The notes: generated by a model from the sequence alone, not told the origin. 64,000 nt of DNA from Tabrizicola soli (GCF_015999335.1 NZ_JAEACP010000005.1:62001-126000), one strand, 5' to 3'. Counted from the stretch's first letter, positions 26,532 through 35,722 are shown. Program-made: numbers and translations.

Positions 26532-27944
26532 ATGATGGCGCTGATCGAGGATCTTCGCGCGGCGGTTGGCGCGGCGCAGGTGCTGACCGGGACGGACATG
26601 GCCCGCCATGCGCGAGACTGGCTGGGCAAGTACCAGGGCGCGCCGGTCGCTGTGGTCCGGCCGGGCTCGACCGCCGAGGTGGCGGCCTGCGTCCGGGTGG
26701 CGGCGGCGCATGGGGTGCCGGTGGTGCCGGTCGGCGGCAATACCGGGCTCGTGGGCGGGACGATGACCACGGGCGGCGTGATGGTCAGCCTGGAGCGGAT
26801 GAACCGCATCCGGGCGGTGAAATGCGACGCGCGGCTGGTGGTGGCCGAAGCCGGGGTTATCCTGTCGCGCCTCCACGACGCGGCCGAGGCGGAGGGGCTG
26901 TATTTCCCGCTGTGGTTCGGCGCGCGCGGCTCGGCCATGCTGGGGGGCGTGCTGTCCACCAATGCGGGCGGATCGAACGTGCTGCGCTATGGCAGCACGC
27001 GGGGTCTCTGCCTGGGGCTGGAGGTGGTGCTGGCCGACGGGCGGGTGCTGGACCTGATGGGCGAGCTCCACAAGGACAATTCGGGCTATGACCTGAAGCA
27101 GATGTTCATCGGGGCCGAGGGGACGCTGGGGATCATCACGGCGGCGGTGATGAAGCTGGTGCCCCTGCCGCGCGCCCATGCGACGGCGACGCTGGCCGCG
27201 CGCTCCGTGCCGGATGCGCTGGTGCTCCTGAACCGGATGCAGGAGGCGACCGGGGGAAGGGTCGAGGCGTTCGAGTTCATGCCGCGCTCCTATTCCGAAC
27301 GGCTGCGCGAGGCGCGGCCCGACCTGGGCCTGGCCTTCGACCATATGCCCGAGGTCACGATCCTGATCGAGGCGGCGACGACGGTGCCTGCGGAAGCCGA
27401 GCCGGACGCCACGGGCGAGGTGCCGCTGGTCGCGCTTCTGGAACGGGTCCTGGCCGGGATGCTGGAGGAGGGGCTGGTCACCGATGCGGTGATCGCGCGG
27501 AGCGAGCAGCAGCGCCGGGCGATGTGGGCGCGGCGCGAGGCGGCGGCCGAGCTTTGCCTGGGGCTGGGGCCGATCGTGGACACGGATGTCTGCCTGCCGC
27601 TGGACCGGGTGGAGGCCTTCCTGGTGCAGGTCCTGGCGCGACTGGAGGCGCTGGACCCGGGGGCCCGCAGCCTGACGGTGGCGCATCTGGGCGACGGCAA
27701 CCTGCATTTCACCGTCTTTCCGACCGGCGATGATGCCGTGCTGAAGGACCGGGTGCTGGAACTGGTCGAGGATGCGGTCGAGGAACTGGGCGGCAGTTTC
27801 TCGGCCGAGCATGGGGTGGGGCTGTCGAAGCTGCCCTCGATGGCGCGGCGCAAGGACCCGGTTGCGCTGGAGGTGATGCGGGCGGTGAAACGCGCGCTGG
27901 ACCCGGAGGGACGGATGAATCCCGGCAAGGTGATCCCGGCGTAG
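26532..27944 (+). CDS. FAD-linked 2-hydroxyacid dehydrogenase (GlcD/D2HGDH type)
   Basis: A 470-residue FAD-binding type-4 oxidoreductase. The FAD-binding half carries VPVVPVGGNTGLVGGTM and GARGSAMLGGVLSTNAGGSNVLRYG. The C-terminal substrate half contains the metal-site HLGDGNLHF and the terminal SAEHGVGLSK. These fit D-2-hydroxyglutarate or D-lactate/glycolate dehydrogenases, which pass electrons to the respiratory chain; the substrate cannot be told apart. GGGGGA stands before ATG 26532. Confidence 0.87.
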   Translation: MMALIEDLRAAVGAAQVLTGTDMARHARDWLGKYQGAPVAVVRPGSTAEVAACVRVAAAHGVPVVPVGGNTGLVGGTMTTGGVMVSLERMNRIRAVKCDARLVVAEAGVILSRLHDAAEAEGLYFPLWFGARGSAMLGGVLSTNAGGSNVLRYGSTRGLCLGLEVVLADGRVLDLMGELHKDNSGYDLKQMFIGAEGTLGIITAAVMKLVPLPRAHATATLAARSVPDALVLLNRMQEATGGRVEAFEFMPRSYSERLREARPDLGLAFDHMPEVTILIEAATTVPAEAEPDATGEVPLVALLERVLAGMLEEGLVTDAVIARSEQQRRAMWARREAAAELCLGLGPIVDTDVCLPLDRVEAFLVQVLARLEALDPGARSLTVAHLGDGNLHFTVFPTGDDAVLKDRVLELVEDAVEELGGSFSAEHGVGLSKLPSMARRKDPVALEVMRAVKRALDPEGRMNPGKVIPA

Positions 27945-27982
27945 CAGTCGTCTTTCAGGCGGTCCTCGCCGTTGCCGGGTAG

Positions 27983-28001
27983 GGTGGGTGATTCACCCAC
28001 C
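27983..28001. terminator. Palindrome GGTGGGTGA-T-TCACCCACC between convergent genes
   Basis: Nine-base perfect arms surround one base. It lies between the dehydrogenase (stop 27944) and the caspase-like gene (stop 28014). A related hairpin is at 47554-47578. Confidence 0.6.
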
Positions 28002-28013
28002 TTGCGCTTGCGC

Positions 28014-30071
28014 CTATTCGGCAGCCACCGTCCTGAGATCGAGCTGCAGGATCGCGGGACCCGGTCCTTCCGCCGCCTCCTCGCCCAGGGCCACCGCGCC
28101 GCGTGTGGTCTCGCCGAACCCGGCCTCGGCCAGCGCCGCATCGATGCCGCTGCCGCCGAGGCTGCGGCTGGTGTCCAGTGCGTCCTGGGCCAGATAGCTC
28201 AGGTCCTCGACCGGACTTTGCGGTTTGGCGGGCGTGACCACGACCAGCATCCGCTCCTGTCCCAGCACCGAATCGGAAATCTTGAACAGGCCCTTCTTCA
28301 GTTCGTCCCCCGGCTGCAGCCGGCCCGAGAACCAGTGGCTGATCGACCAGTCCGCGCCGATGTAGAGGACGTTCACGTCCACCGGCCCGTCGCTGCCGTT
28401 GCGGGCGAGGACATGCACCTCGTCCTCGGGCAGCAGCGTCGGGACCGGGGCGAAGGGCAGGGGGCGCAGGGTGCGGTCCTCGGGCGTGCGGGTGAGGAGT
28501 TCGACCTCGACCTCCAGATCGCCCGCGCCCACCGCCGCGCCGAGCTTCATCAGGTTCTGCGCCCTGGCCATGGTGGTCAGCGTGTCGGCCAGCGTCGCCG
28601 CGAGCTCCGCCCCGGACTTGTCGGCGGTCGAGACCGAGGGGGTCGCGGGCGGATCCCCGGCAAGGCCGGTGGCGGGCAGGACCCAGATCGCCTCCGGGCG
28701 GGGGCTGTCGGGCAGGACGGCGAGGCGGAGGTCGGCCTCCTGGTCCGGGGGAACGAAACTCAGCCGGGGGCCGGCGCTGGCGGTCAGCTCCTCCAGCGCG
28801 GAAAGGAGCGCGTCGGCGGGGGGCGAGCCCGCGGGGGGCAGGGCGACGGTCAGGGTGAAATCCAGCGCCTCGTCCAGCTTGCGCAGGGTGACGCCCCTGG
28901 GCAGGTCGGCGGGCAGGGTCTTGCCGTCCCGTTCCACGGGCGCGCCGGTGGCGGTGAAGGTGTCGACCGTCGTCAGCTGCACAAAGCCCAATGCGGCATC
29001 GTCGGCATCGGCCGCGCTGGCCAGCACCGCCAGCACTTCGCCTTCTGTAAGGCCGTGCAGGCTGCCTGCGGGGATCACCAGCCCGGCCCCGGTCGCCTCG
29101 GCCTGCCATTGCGCGACGCGGGCGCCGCCGGTGCCGGAGAAGGCCACCTGATCCAGATCGCCCTCGAACAGCGGCGTCGAGCGGGCGAGGTTCTTCACCG
29201 CATAGCGGCGCAGGACCTCCTGCCCGATCTGGGCATAGGTCGCCTGCGGATATTCGGCCAGCACCTCCATCAGCGTCCAGGTGAAGACGCCCTGCGGCTT
29301 CCGTCCCGGCTTGCCCTTGGGCAGGTTCTTCTCGGGCGTGACCTCGTTGGTCTGGGCGGCGAAGAAGGCGACGAAGCTGCCCTCTCCTTCCCCCGCATCG
29401 AAAGGGGCCTCGGGCGCGCGCGGGTCGCCGATCGAACGGGTGGTCTCCACCGCCTCGGGGTCGATCCCCAAGGCCTCGGGCGGAAGCTGGCGGGTGCGGA
29501 CCTCGTCATCGGGGCCATCGAGGCTGCGGGTGACGGTGCCGGAATGGCAGCTGTCGAACACCGCCCAGACATTCGCGCCCTTGCCGCGCAGCCCGTCGAT
29601 CAGCGCGCCGATCTCGTCATCGACCAGCGCGTTTTCCACCGCGCCGACCTGGTTCGACCAGGGGCCGATGTCGACGGGCAGGAAGAGCTCGTCCAGCCCG
29701 TCGAGCTCGCTCGTCGGGTCCAGCGCCGGGGCCTGGGTGCCATGGCCGGAGAAGTGCAGGTAGACGAAATCGCCGGGCTGCACCTTTGCCGTGAGGTCGG
29801 CGAAGGCCGCGCGGATGGCGCCAAGGGTGGGCGGCGTGGCGTCGGGAACGCCGTCCGAGAGGAGGGCGACATGATCGGCGGCGAAGGGAACCGGGGCCTC
29901 GGTCGTCAGGTAGGTGGCGACGAGCTGCACGTCGTTCGCGGGGCCTTTCAACCACCAGCGTTCTTCCAGGTTCGGATACTGGTTCGCTCCGATCAGGAGC
30001 GCGTAGTTCTCGCGCGCCAAGGCAGGCAGGGCGGCAAGGCAGAGGGCGGAGGTGAGAAGCGCGCGCAGCAT
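28014..30071 (-). CDS. Secreted caspase-fold (C14) peptidase 1
   Basis: A 685-residue protein with a signal peptide (MLRALLTSALCLAALPALA, cleavage after 19). The caspase p20-like domain (about 22-290) has the catalytic dyad H110 (HFSGHGTQ) and C175 (FDSCHSG). D47 (KGPANDV) and D173 match positions that form a basic-P1 pocket in metacaspases. A long C-terminal part (about 300-685) ends with a region at 545-600 (VNVLYIGADWSISHWF) also found in the second caspase gene here and similar in look to DUF4384. Its start overlaps the upstream secreted protein gene by one base (ATGA). Peptidase fold is clear; target is unknown. Confidence 0.88.
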   Translation of the reverse strand: MLRALLTSALCLAALPALARENYALLIGANQYPNLEERWWLKGPANDVQLVATYLTTEAPVPFAADHVALLSDGVPDATPPTLGAIRAAFADLTAKVQPGDFVYLHFSGHGTQAPALDPTSELDGLDELFLPVDIGPWSNQVGAVENALVDDEIGALIDGLRGKGANVWAVFDSCHSGTVTRSLDGPDDEVRTRQLPPEALGIDPEAVETTRSIGDPRAPEAPFDAGEGEGSFVAFFAAQTNEVTPEKNLPKGKPGRKPQGVFTWTLMEVLAEYPQATYAQIGQEVLRRYAVKNLARSTPLFEGDLDQVAFSGTGGARVAQWQAEATGAGLVIPAGSLHGLTEGEVLAVLASAADADDAALGFVQLTTVDTFTATGAPVERDGKTLPADLPRGVTLRKLDEALDFTLTVALPPAGSPPADALLSALEELTASAGPRLSFVPPDQEADLRLAVLPDSPRPEAIWVLPATGLAGDPPATPSVSTADKSGAELAATLADTLTTMARAQNLMKLGAAVGAGDLEVEVELLTRTPEDRTLRPLPFAPVPTLLPEDEVHVLARNGSDGPVDVNVLYIGADWSISHWFSGRLQPGDELKKGLFKISDSVLGQERMLVVVTPAKPQSPVEDLSYLAQDALDTSRSLGGSGIDAALAEAGFGETTRGAVALGEEAAEGPGPAILQLDLRTVAAE

Positions 30072-30688
30072 CAGTTCGTCATCAGCGCATAGGAGGCCGC
30101 GGCGGGGCCCTTGTTTTCCACTTTCAGCGTGAAGCGTCCGCCCGTGGCCGGGGTCCAGCCGCAATAGGCGATGTGGCTGATGTCGGTATCCGAGCACACG
30201 AGCCGCCCCCTGTCGTCGTGCACGGTCAGGTTCAGGTTGGTGGCGGCCTTCGCCTCGACATAGACCTCGGCATATTCGCCGCCGCGGAACTCGATCGGCG
30301 GGTAGGTGTCGTCGCGGCCATCCGCAAGCTGGCCGATGTTGTAGACCGGGCCGGAGGCGACGCCCTTCACCGTCTCGGCGCGGATGTCGTCGATCAGGCC
30401 GGTCAGGGCCGCGTCGCCGCTGGCAAGCGGTTCGGCGCTGGCCAACATCTCCTCCCAGGTCAGCGGGGTGCCTGCGGCCGGGCTGCCGCCTTCGGGCGCG
30501 CGGTCGCTGGCGGTGGGGGCGAGCGTCTTGCGCAGGCGGGCGGCGCAGAGGATCAGGAGCGGGTCGCCCTGCGCCAGTCCCAACGCATGGAGGCGGGCGG
30601 AAAGCTCGGCGGTCTTGACCGGGGAGGGGGTCTCGGCCAGCGCGGGCGGGGCGAGGGTCAGGGTCAGGGCAATGAGGATGCGGCGCAT
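30071..30688 (-). CDS. Secreted PPC-like protein 1 (C-x10-C-x2-TPA family)
   Basis: A 205-residue secreted protein, signal peptide MRRILIALTLTLAPPALA. A short helical part with ALGLAQGDPLLILCAARL is followed by LTGLIDDI, then a beta domain resembling bacterial pre-peptidase C-terminal (PPC) domains. The signature is C165-x10-C176-GWTPA with a final SYALMTN; the two Cys probably form a disulfide. Two paralogues lie at 38968 and 39899. It is the first gene of a two-gene unit with caspase-like peptidase 1 and may bind or escort it; that role is inferred. Confidence 0.75.
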   Translation of the reverse strand: MRRILIALTLTLAPPALAETPSPVKTAELSARLHALGLAQGDPLLILCAARLRKTLAPTASDRAPEGGSPAAGTPLTWEEMLASAEPLASGDAALTGLIDDIRAETVKGVASGPVYNIGQLADGRDDTYPPIEFRGGEYAEVYVEAKAATNLNLTVHDDRGRLVCSDTDISHIAYCGWTPATGGRFTLKVENKGPAAASYALMTN

Positions 30689-30742
30689 GGAGTTTCCCGG
30701 TTCTGTCTGACGGCAGGATGCGGCGCGGCCTTCCGCCTGTAA

Positions 30743-30759
30743 ATGCGGGAATTCCGCAT
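30743..30759. promoter_or_regulatory. Inverted repeat in the divergent cluster promoter
   Basis: ATGCGG-GAATT-CCGCAT lies directly beside, and just touches, the TGAC motif at 30759. It is 54 bases before PPC-like protein 1 and 106 before the HtrA-like gene. Confidence 0.4.
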
Positions 30760-30773
30760 GACGGCCTTTGTCA
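30759..30773. promoter_or_regulatory. Cluster motif copy 1 (TGACGGCCTTTGTCA)
   Basis: On the minus strand it reads TGACAAAGGCCGTCA. The arms TGAC/GTCA flank a 7-base centre. It lies between the divergent PPC-like protein 1 (70 bases) and HtrA-like gene (92 bases). Two further copies are at 35708 and 39883. Confidence 0.65.
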
Positions 30774-30865
30774 TGTGCCCTGCCGGACCGGCGCTGCTAG
30801 CAAGGCGGCAACGAGGCAGGACAAGGTGTTTCACGATGCAGGCAAGGCAGGGAAAAGGCCGCCCG

Positions 30866-32143
30866 ATGCGGTTTGTCGAAGGGGTGGCGGTGCTGGTCGT
30901 GCTGGTGCTGGTCGCGCTGATCGGCCCGGCCGAGGCGCAGGCGCTGGACCGGGCGATGGACCGGGTGTTCACCGTGCACAGCGCGGATGCCGAGGACCGT
31001 TTCCTCGGCTCGGCCTTCCTCTGGGGCGACGGGACGGTCGCGGTGACCAATGCGCATGTGGTGGGCGAGGCGGGGGAGGTGCGGCTGGTCGACCGGCACG
31101 GGGCCGAGGAACTGGCGCTGGTCATCGCGCGCGATGCGGTGCGGGATGTGGCGGTGCTCTCGGTCGCGCCGGGTCGCGAGGGGCTGGCGCTGGCGGATGC
31201 GGTGCCGGGGCTGGGGGATGAGGTCTTCGCGCTGGGCGCCCCCCTGGGGGTGGAGTTCACGCTGACCGAGGGGCGGATTTCGGCGACCGCGCGGCAGGTG
31301 GACATCACGGTGCCGCTGCGGCTGCTCCAGCATGACGCGGCGGTCAATCCGGGGTCCTCGGGCGGGCCGCTGGTGGATGCCGGGGGGCGGCTTCTGGGCA
31401 TGAACAGCCAGATCGCCGACGGCAGCCGGATGTTCGTGGGCATCGCCTATGCGATCCCGGCCGCCGATCTCGCGGTGATCGTGCCGGGACTGGTCGCCGA
31501 GACGCTGGCGCCCCTGCCGAAGCTGGGGCTGATGGCGCGGCCGGTGGACCGGCAGGTGGCGGCGGCGCTGGGCGTGCCGGTCGGGGGCCTTCTGGTGGAC
31601 GGGGTCGAGACGGGCTCGCTGGCCGGGGCCTCGGGTCTGGCGGCGGGGGATATCCTCTTGGCGGTGGACGGCGTGGCGCTGGATCAGCCGGGGGAACTGG
31701 CCTTCGCGCTGGAGCGGGCGGGGGACGGTGCGGTGCTGACGCTGCTGCGGGATGGAAAGCTGCTGGAGCTGGCGCTGTCACTGGTGGCGGAGGACGCGGG
31801 CGGGCTGCGGCTGCGCGAGCTGGGACAGGCCGCGCCGGTGGCGGTCAGGTCCTACCGGCTGGCGGCGCTGGGTGTGGCGCTGGACGCGGGAGGCGTGGTG
31901 ACGGGGGTGACCGAGAACTCGCCCGCGCTCTTCGCCGGGCTGGCGCAGGGCGACCGCATCCTGACGGTGAACGGCGCGGCGGTCGATCTGGCGGGCTATG
32001 AGATCACCAGCCCGGTGCTGATCCTGGTCGCGGCGCCGGGCGGTGCCACGCGGCACATCTACCTCGACCCCTGGGGCGAGACCGGGGGCCTGCGGCCGGT
32101 GGGCGGGGCGAATGTGCTTGACCCGGACGTGGTCGTGTTCTGA
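30866..32143 (+). CDS. HtrA-like trypsin-fold protease with two PDZ-like domains
   Basis: A 425-residue membrane-tethered or secreted serine protease. An N-terminal hydrophobic segment (about 6-24, ending GPAEAQ) exports it. The catalytic triad is H64 (TNAHVV), D94 (RDVAVLSV) and S165 (NPGSSGGPL). Two PDZ-like domains follow at about 225-320 and 325-405, each with a GLxxGDxIL core. ATG 30866 was chosen because AAAAGG stands 7 bases before it and the signal segment follows directly; ATG 30836 would add ten residues. The response-regulator gene starts 25 bases later, so it probably heads an operon. Confidence 0.88.
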   Translation: MRFVEGVAVLVVLVLVALIGPAEAQALDRAMDRVFTVHSADAEDRFLGSAFLWGDGTVAVTNAHVVGEAGEVRLVDRHGAEELALVIARDAVRDVAVLSVAPGREGLALADAVPGLGDEVFALGAPLGVEFTLTEGRISATARQVDITVPLRLLQHDAAVNPGSSGGPLVDAGGRLLGMNSQIADGSRMFVGIAYAIPAADLAVIVPGLVAETLAPLPKLGLMARPVDRQVAAALGVPVGGLLVDGVETGSLAGASGLAAGDILLAVDGVALDQPGELAFALERAGDGAVLTLLRDGKLLELALSLVAEDAGGLRLRELGQAAPVAVRSYRLAALGVALDAGGVVTGVTENSPALFAGLAQGDRILTVNGAAVDLAGYEITSPVLILVAAPGGATRHIYLDPWGETGGLRPVGGANVLDPDVVVF

Positions 32144-32168
32144 ATGATCGTTGAGTGAAGGCGGGGCC

Positions 32169-32858
32169 ATGCAAGACCGTATCCTGATCGTCGAGGACGA
32201 CCCCGAGACCGCCGCCGCCGTGCGGGCCGAGGTCGAAGGCCTGGGCTGCGCCGCCGACCATCGCGACACGCTTGAAGGCGGGATCGCGGCGGCAGTCTCG
32301 CAGCCCTACCGGGTGATCGTGCTGGACCGGATGCTGCCCGGCGGCGACGGGGTCGAGGCGATGGCCAGGATCAGGGCCGGGGGCTCCTCGGCGCTGATCC
32401 TGATCCTCTCGGCGCTGGGCCGGGCGGCGAACCGGGTGGAGGGGCTGGAGAAGGGGGCGGACGACTACCTGCCGAAGCCCTTCGAGCCCGAGGAGTTGCG
32501 CGCGCGGCTCAGGGCGCTGTTGCGCCGGGGCACGATGCAGGTGCTGGACAACGACCTCCTGGCCTTCGGCGAGCTGGAGATCCGGCTGAAGGCGCGGACG
32601 GTGCATGTTAGGCGCGCGCATGTCGCCGTCAGCCCGAAGGAATTCGAGCTTCTGACCTATTTCGCCCGCAATGCCGGGCAGGTGGTCACGCGGATGCAGC
32701 TGCTGGAGAACGTCTGGAACCTGCATTTCGACCCCGGCACCAATGTCGTCGACGTCCATGTCGGCCGCCTGCGCCGCAAGCTGGAGGAGGCGGGCTCGCA
32801 AGCGATCCAGACCGCGCGGGGCGAGGGCTATGTCTTCGCGCCGAAGGTGGGCGGGTGA
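32169..32858 (+). CDS. OmpR/PhoB-family response regulator
   Basis: A 229-residue two-domain regulator. The receiver has acidic residues D10-D11, the phospho-acceptor D53 (VIVLDRMLPGGDG) and Lys in YLPKPF. The C-terminal winged helix (about 125-225) shows VSPKEFELLTYFARNAGQVVTR and the recognition helix region VVDVHVGRLRRKL. ATG 32169 is preceded by GAAGGCGGGG. Its stop overlaps the GTG start of the kinase gene. It is a candidate for binding the TGAC motif copies around the cluster, which is inference. Confidence 0.92.
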   Translation: MQDRILIVEDDPETAAAVRAEVEGLGCAADHRDTLEGGIAAAVSQPYRVIVLDRMLPGGDGVEAMARIRAGGSSALILILSALGRAANRVEGLEKGADDYLPKPFEPEELRARLRALLRRGTMQVLDNDLLAFGELEIRLKARTVHVRRAHVAVSPKEFELLTYFARNAGQVVTRMQLLENVWNLHFDPGTNVVDVHVGRLRRKLEEAGSQAIQTARGEGYVFAPKVGG

Positions 32859-34213
32859 CGCTGGCCCGGCCGATGGCGGCGCGGGTGACGCTTCGCCTGG
32901 CGGCGCTGATGGCGCTGGCGGTGACGCTTCTGTCGCTGGGGGCGATGGCGCTGCAATACCGGCTGGTCGAGGCGCGGCTGATGGCAGCACAGCGCGCGGC
33001 GCTGGCGGCGGATCTGGCGGGCTTCGGCGCGCTATACGACCAGCGCCGGATCATCGCCTTGCGGCAGGCGATCGAATACCGGGCGACGGCGGCGACGGGC
33101 GAGGAGATGCTGGTCCTTCTGGACCGGCAGGGCGCGGCGCTGGCGGGCACCCGGGTCGCTTGGCCGGCGGGCGTGGTGACCGAAGGTGAGGGCTTCGCGG
33201 TCGAGCCGGCCGGGATCATCCTTGACGGCGGTTCGCGCTGGCTGGCCGTCGCGCGCGATCTGCCGGGGGGCTTCCCGCTGCTGGTGGCGCGAAGTCTTCG
33301 GCCGGTGGACGAGACGCTGGCGGCGATGCGGCGCGGGATGCTGGGGCTCTTCGCGGCGCTTCTCTTGGCTGGGGGCGGGGTCGGCTGGCTGGCCGCGCGC
33401 TCGGTCATGCGCCGGATCGGGCGGCTGAACGATCTGGCCGACCGGGTGGCCGAGGGTGCCCTGGACGCCCGCCTGCCGGGCGCGCGCAGTGGGGATGAGT
33501 TCGGCCTTCTGGAAACCCATGTCCATGCGATGCTGGACCGGATCCAGAACCTGAACCGGGCGACGCATCGCCTGTCCGACACCATCGCGCATGAATTGCG
33601 CACGCCCCTGAACCGGATGCTGCAGAAGCTCTCCCGGATCGAGGGGCAGGAGGAGGTGACGGCCGGGCTGAAGGCCGAGATGCGGCAGGCGATCCGCATG
33701 TTCGACTCGCTTCTCGACATCAGCCGGGCCGAGGCCGACGCCGGGACGGGCGGCGGGCTGGTGCCGGTGGACCTGTCGGCGGTCGTGGCCGAGGTCTGGG
33801 ACCTCTACGAGCCGCTGGCCGAGGACAAGGGGCTGGCGACCGGGGCACGGGTCGCGCCGGGGCTGCGGGTGCTGGGCGACCGCAACCTGATCGCGCAGCT
33901 TCTGTCGAACCTTCTGGACAACGCGGTCAAGTATTGCGCGGCGGGCGACCGGCTGGAGCTGGACCTCTCCACGGCCGGGGACCGCCATGTCCTGCGCGTC
34001 GCCGACAGCGGGCCGGGCCTGCCCGAGGAGATGCGGGCCGAAGCCTTCGACCGCTTCACCAGGGCCGAGCGCGACCGGGGGACCCCCGGCCACGGCCTTG
34101 GCCTTGCACTGGTGCGCGCCATCGCCGCACGGCACGGCGCGCGGCTGGTCCTGCCCGAGGGCCCCGGATTTACCCTTGAAATCCATTGGCCAAGGCTTCA
34201 GCAATCCGACTGA
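32855..34213 (+). CDS. Membrane sensor histidine kinase
   Basis: A 452-residue kinase starting at GTG 32855. Two membrane helices (about 13-35 and 160-182) enclose a periplasmic sensor of about 120 residues with no family I recognise. A HAMP domain follows, then the phospho-acceptor His in TIAHELRTPLNRM, and the ATPase domain with N box LSNLLDNAVKY, DSGPGLP and GHGLGLALV. It is translationally coupled to the response regulator. It could sense envelope damage or proteolysis products, given that its neighbours are secreted hydrolases. Confidence 0.92.
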   Translation: MTLARPMAARVTLRLAALMALAVTLLSLGAMALQYRLVEARLMAAQRAALAADLAGFGALYDQRRIIALRQAIEYRATAATGEEMLVLLDRQGAALAGTRVAWPAGVVTEGEGFAVEPAGIILDGGSRWLAVARDLPGGFPLLVARSLRPVDETLAAMRRGMLGLFAALLLAGGGVGWLAARSVMRRIGRLNDLADRVAEGALDARLPGARSGDEFGLLETHVHAMLDRIQNLNRATHRLSDTIAHELRTPLNRMLQKLSRIEGQEEVTAGLKAEMRQAIRMFDSLLDISRAEADAGTGGGLVPVDLSAVVAEVWDLYEPLAEDKGLATGARVAPGLRVLGDRNLIAQLLSNLLDNAVKYCAAGDRLELDLSTAGDRHVLRVADSGPGLPEEMRAEAFDRFTRAERDRGTPGHGLGLALVRAIAARHGARLVLPEGPGFTLEIHWPRLQQSD

Positions 34214-34235
34214 GCATTTCATCCACGGTTTCCCG

Positions 34236-35660
34236 ATGCGGCGCGCCCTTGTTCCCCTGCTTGTGCTTCTTGGCTGCGCCCCCTGGAACCAGCCGACGAA
34301 CCAGCCCCTGCAGGGCGAGAACGCGCCGCTGTCGGATCCGGGGACGGGGGAGGGCGAGCATTACATCGGCCTCGCCTTCTCGGGCGGCGGATTCCGGGCC
34401 ACGGCCTTCGCCTATGGCATGCTGGAGGAGTTGCGCGCGGCGGGGGCGGGGCCGGAGGGACTTCTGGACGAGGTGCGGCTGGTCTCGGGCGTGTCGGGCG
34501 GCTCGATCATGGCGGCGCAGTTCGGGCTGCATGGGCCGCGGGGACTGGACGGGTTCCGCGCCTTCCTGGCCAGCGACGGCGAGGCGCGGATGGTCACCTC
34601 GGGCTTCAACCCGCTGACCATCGTCAAGGGCGTGGCCGGGGGCGTGAACGGGCGCGACACCTTCGGCCGCACGCTGGACGAGACCCTGTTCCACGGCGCG
34701 ACCTTCGCCGACCTGCGCCGCTCCCGGATCAAGACCTGGATCAACGCCACCGACATGGCGAACAACACGCCCTTCCTGTTCAGCCCCGAGACCTTCGACG
34801 CGCTCTGTTCCGACCTGTCGCAGGTCCGCCTGTCCGAGGCGGTTGCGGCCAGCGCGGCCTATCCCCTGGTCTTCACCCCCATCGTGCTGAGGGCGCATCA
34901 GGGCGACTGCGCCTATCGCGAACCCGACTGGCTGACGGCGGCGCGCTACAATCCCGAGGCGACGGCGGCGATGCGCGCCCATGCAAGGGCGCTGGAAAGC
35001 TATACCGATCCGAATGAGGTGAAGTTCGTCAAGCTCCTGGACGGGGGGATCACCGACAATTTCGGCACCACCGGCCTGGCGGTGGAGCGGGCGCGGGCCG
35101 AGGTTCCCTATGCGCCCCTGACGGCGGAAGAGGCGGTGAAGCTGAAGCGGATGCTGTTCCTGGTCGCCAATGCGGGCGTGGAATCGGACTACGGCTGGAC
35201 GCAGAAGGTCGCGGGGCCGGGGGGCGTGAACCTGGCGATGTCGATCGCGTCCAGCGCGATGTCGGCGGCCTCGCGCTCGGGCTACGATTCGATGCGGGGC
35301 GAGCTCAGGCTGTGGGAGATGGAACTGATCGAATGGCGCTGCGCCCTGCCGCTGGCGGAGGTCCGGCGGCTGCGCGGCGATACCGGGGGCTGGGATTGCC
35401 GGGATGTGAAGCTCTTCGTCGGCGAGGCGAGTTTCGCCAGCCTTCCCTCCGATCTGCGCGACGAGATGAACCGGGTGCCGACCCGGCTGAAGCTGGAGGG
35501 CGATCAGATCGACAAGGTGATCGCGGCGGGGCGGATGGCGGTCAGGGCGACGCCGGAGTTCAACGGGTTCCTCGCCTCGCTGGACGGCAACGCGGTCGAG
35601 ACGCGGATCGAGGCGGGGATCGCCTCGGGCGGGCGGCGGGTGCTGCCGGTGGGGAACTGA
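34236..35660 (+). CDS. Patatin-like phospholipase lipoprotein
   Basis: A 474-residue lipoprotein with lipobox L11-L-G-C14, so the enzyme is anchored to a membrane. Ala at +2 favours the outer membrane. Patatin motifs are the oxyanion loop F48-SGGGFRA, the nucleophile elbow G85-V-S87-G-G, and D269-G-G of the Ser-Asp dyad. The family deacylates phospholipids. ATG 34236 gives a proper lipoprotein signal; the longer open frame runs back into the kinase gene. It follows the kinase by 22 bases. A 31-base palindrome after the stop may end the transcript. Confidence 0.88.
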   Translation: MRRALVPLLVLLGCAPWNQPTNQPLQGENAPLSDPGTGEGEHYIGLAFSGGGFRATAFAYGMLEELRAAGAGPEGLLDEVRLVSGVSGGSIMAAQFGLHGPRGLDGFRAFLASDGEARMVTSGFNPLTIVKGVAGGVNGRDTFGRTLDETLFHGATFADLRRSRIKTWINATDMANNTPFLFSPETFDALCSDLSQVRLSEAVAASAAYPLVFTPIVLRAHQGDCAYREPDWLTAARYNPEATAAMRAHARALESYTDPNEVKFVKLLDGGITDNFGTTGLAVERARAEVPYAPLTAEEAVKLKRMLFLVANAGVESDYGWTQKVAGPGGVNLAMSIASSAMSAASRSGYDSMRGELRLWEMELIEWRCALPLAEVRRLRGDTGGWDCRDVKLFVGEASFASLPSDLRDEMNRVPTRLKLEGDQIDKVIAAGRMAVRATPEFNGFLASLDGNAVETRIEAGIASGGRRVLPVGN

Positions 35661-35665
35661 GGCGG

Positions 35666-35696
35666 GCCTGAAATTTTTCGCCGAAAAATTTCAGGC
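35666..35696. terminator. Perfect palindrome after the patatin gene
   Basis: Fifteen-base arms (GCCTGAAATTTTTCG and its complement) flank one base. The A/T-rich middle and GC ends resemble the palindromes at 5218, 8459 and 41853, but this one lies between co-directional genes. Confidence 0.65.
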
Positions 35697-35707
35697 TGAT
35701 GGGCCGG

Positions 35708-35722
35708 TGACAAATTCCGTCA
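35708..35722. promoter_or_regulatory. Cluster motif copy 2 (TGACAAATTCCGTCA)
   Basis: The same 15-base TGAC-N7-GTCA motif as at 30759 and 39883, here 51 bases before the start of caspase-like peptidase 2 and just after the patatin palindrome. It probably marks a second promoter in the run. Confidence 0.65.
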
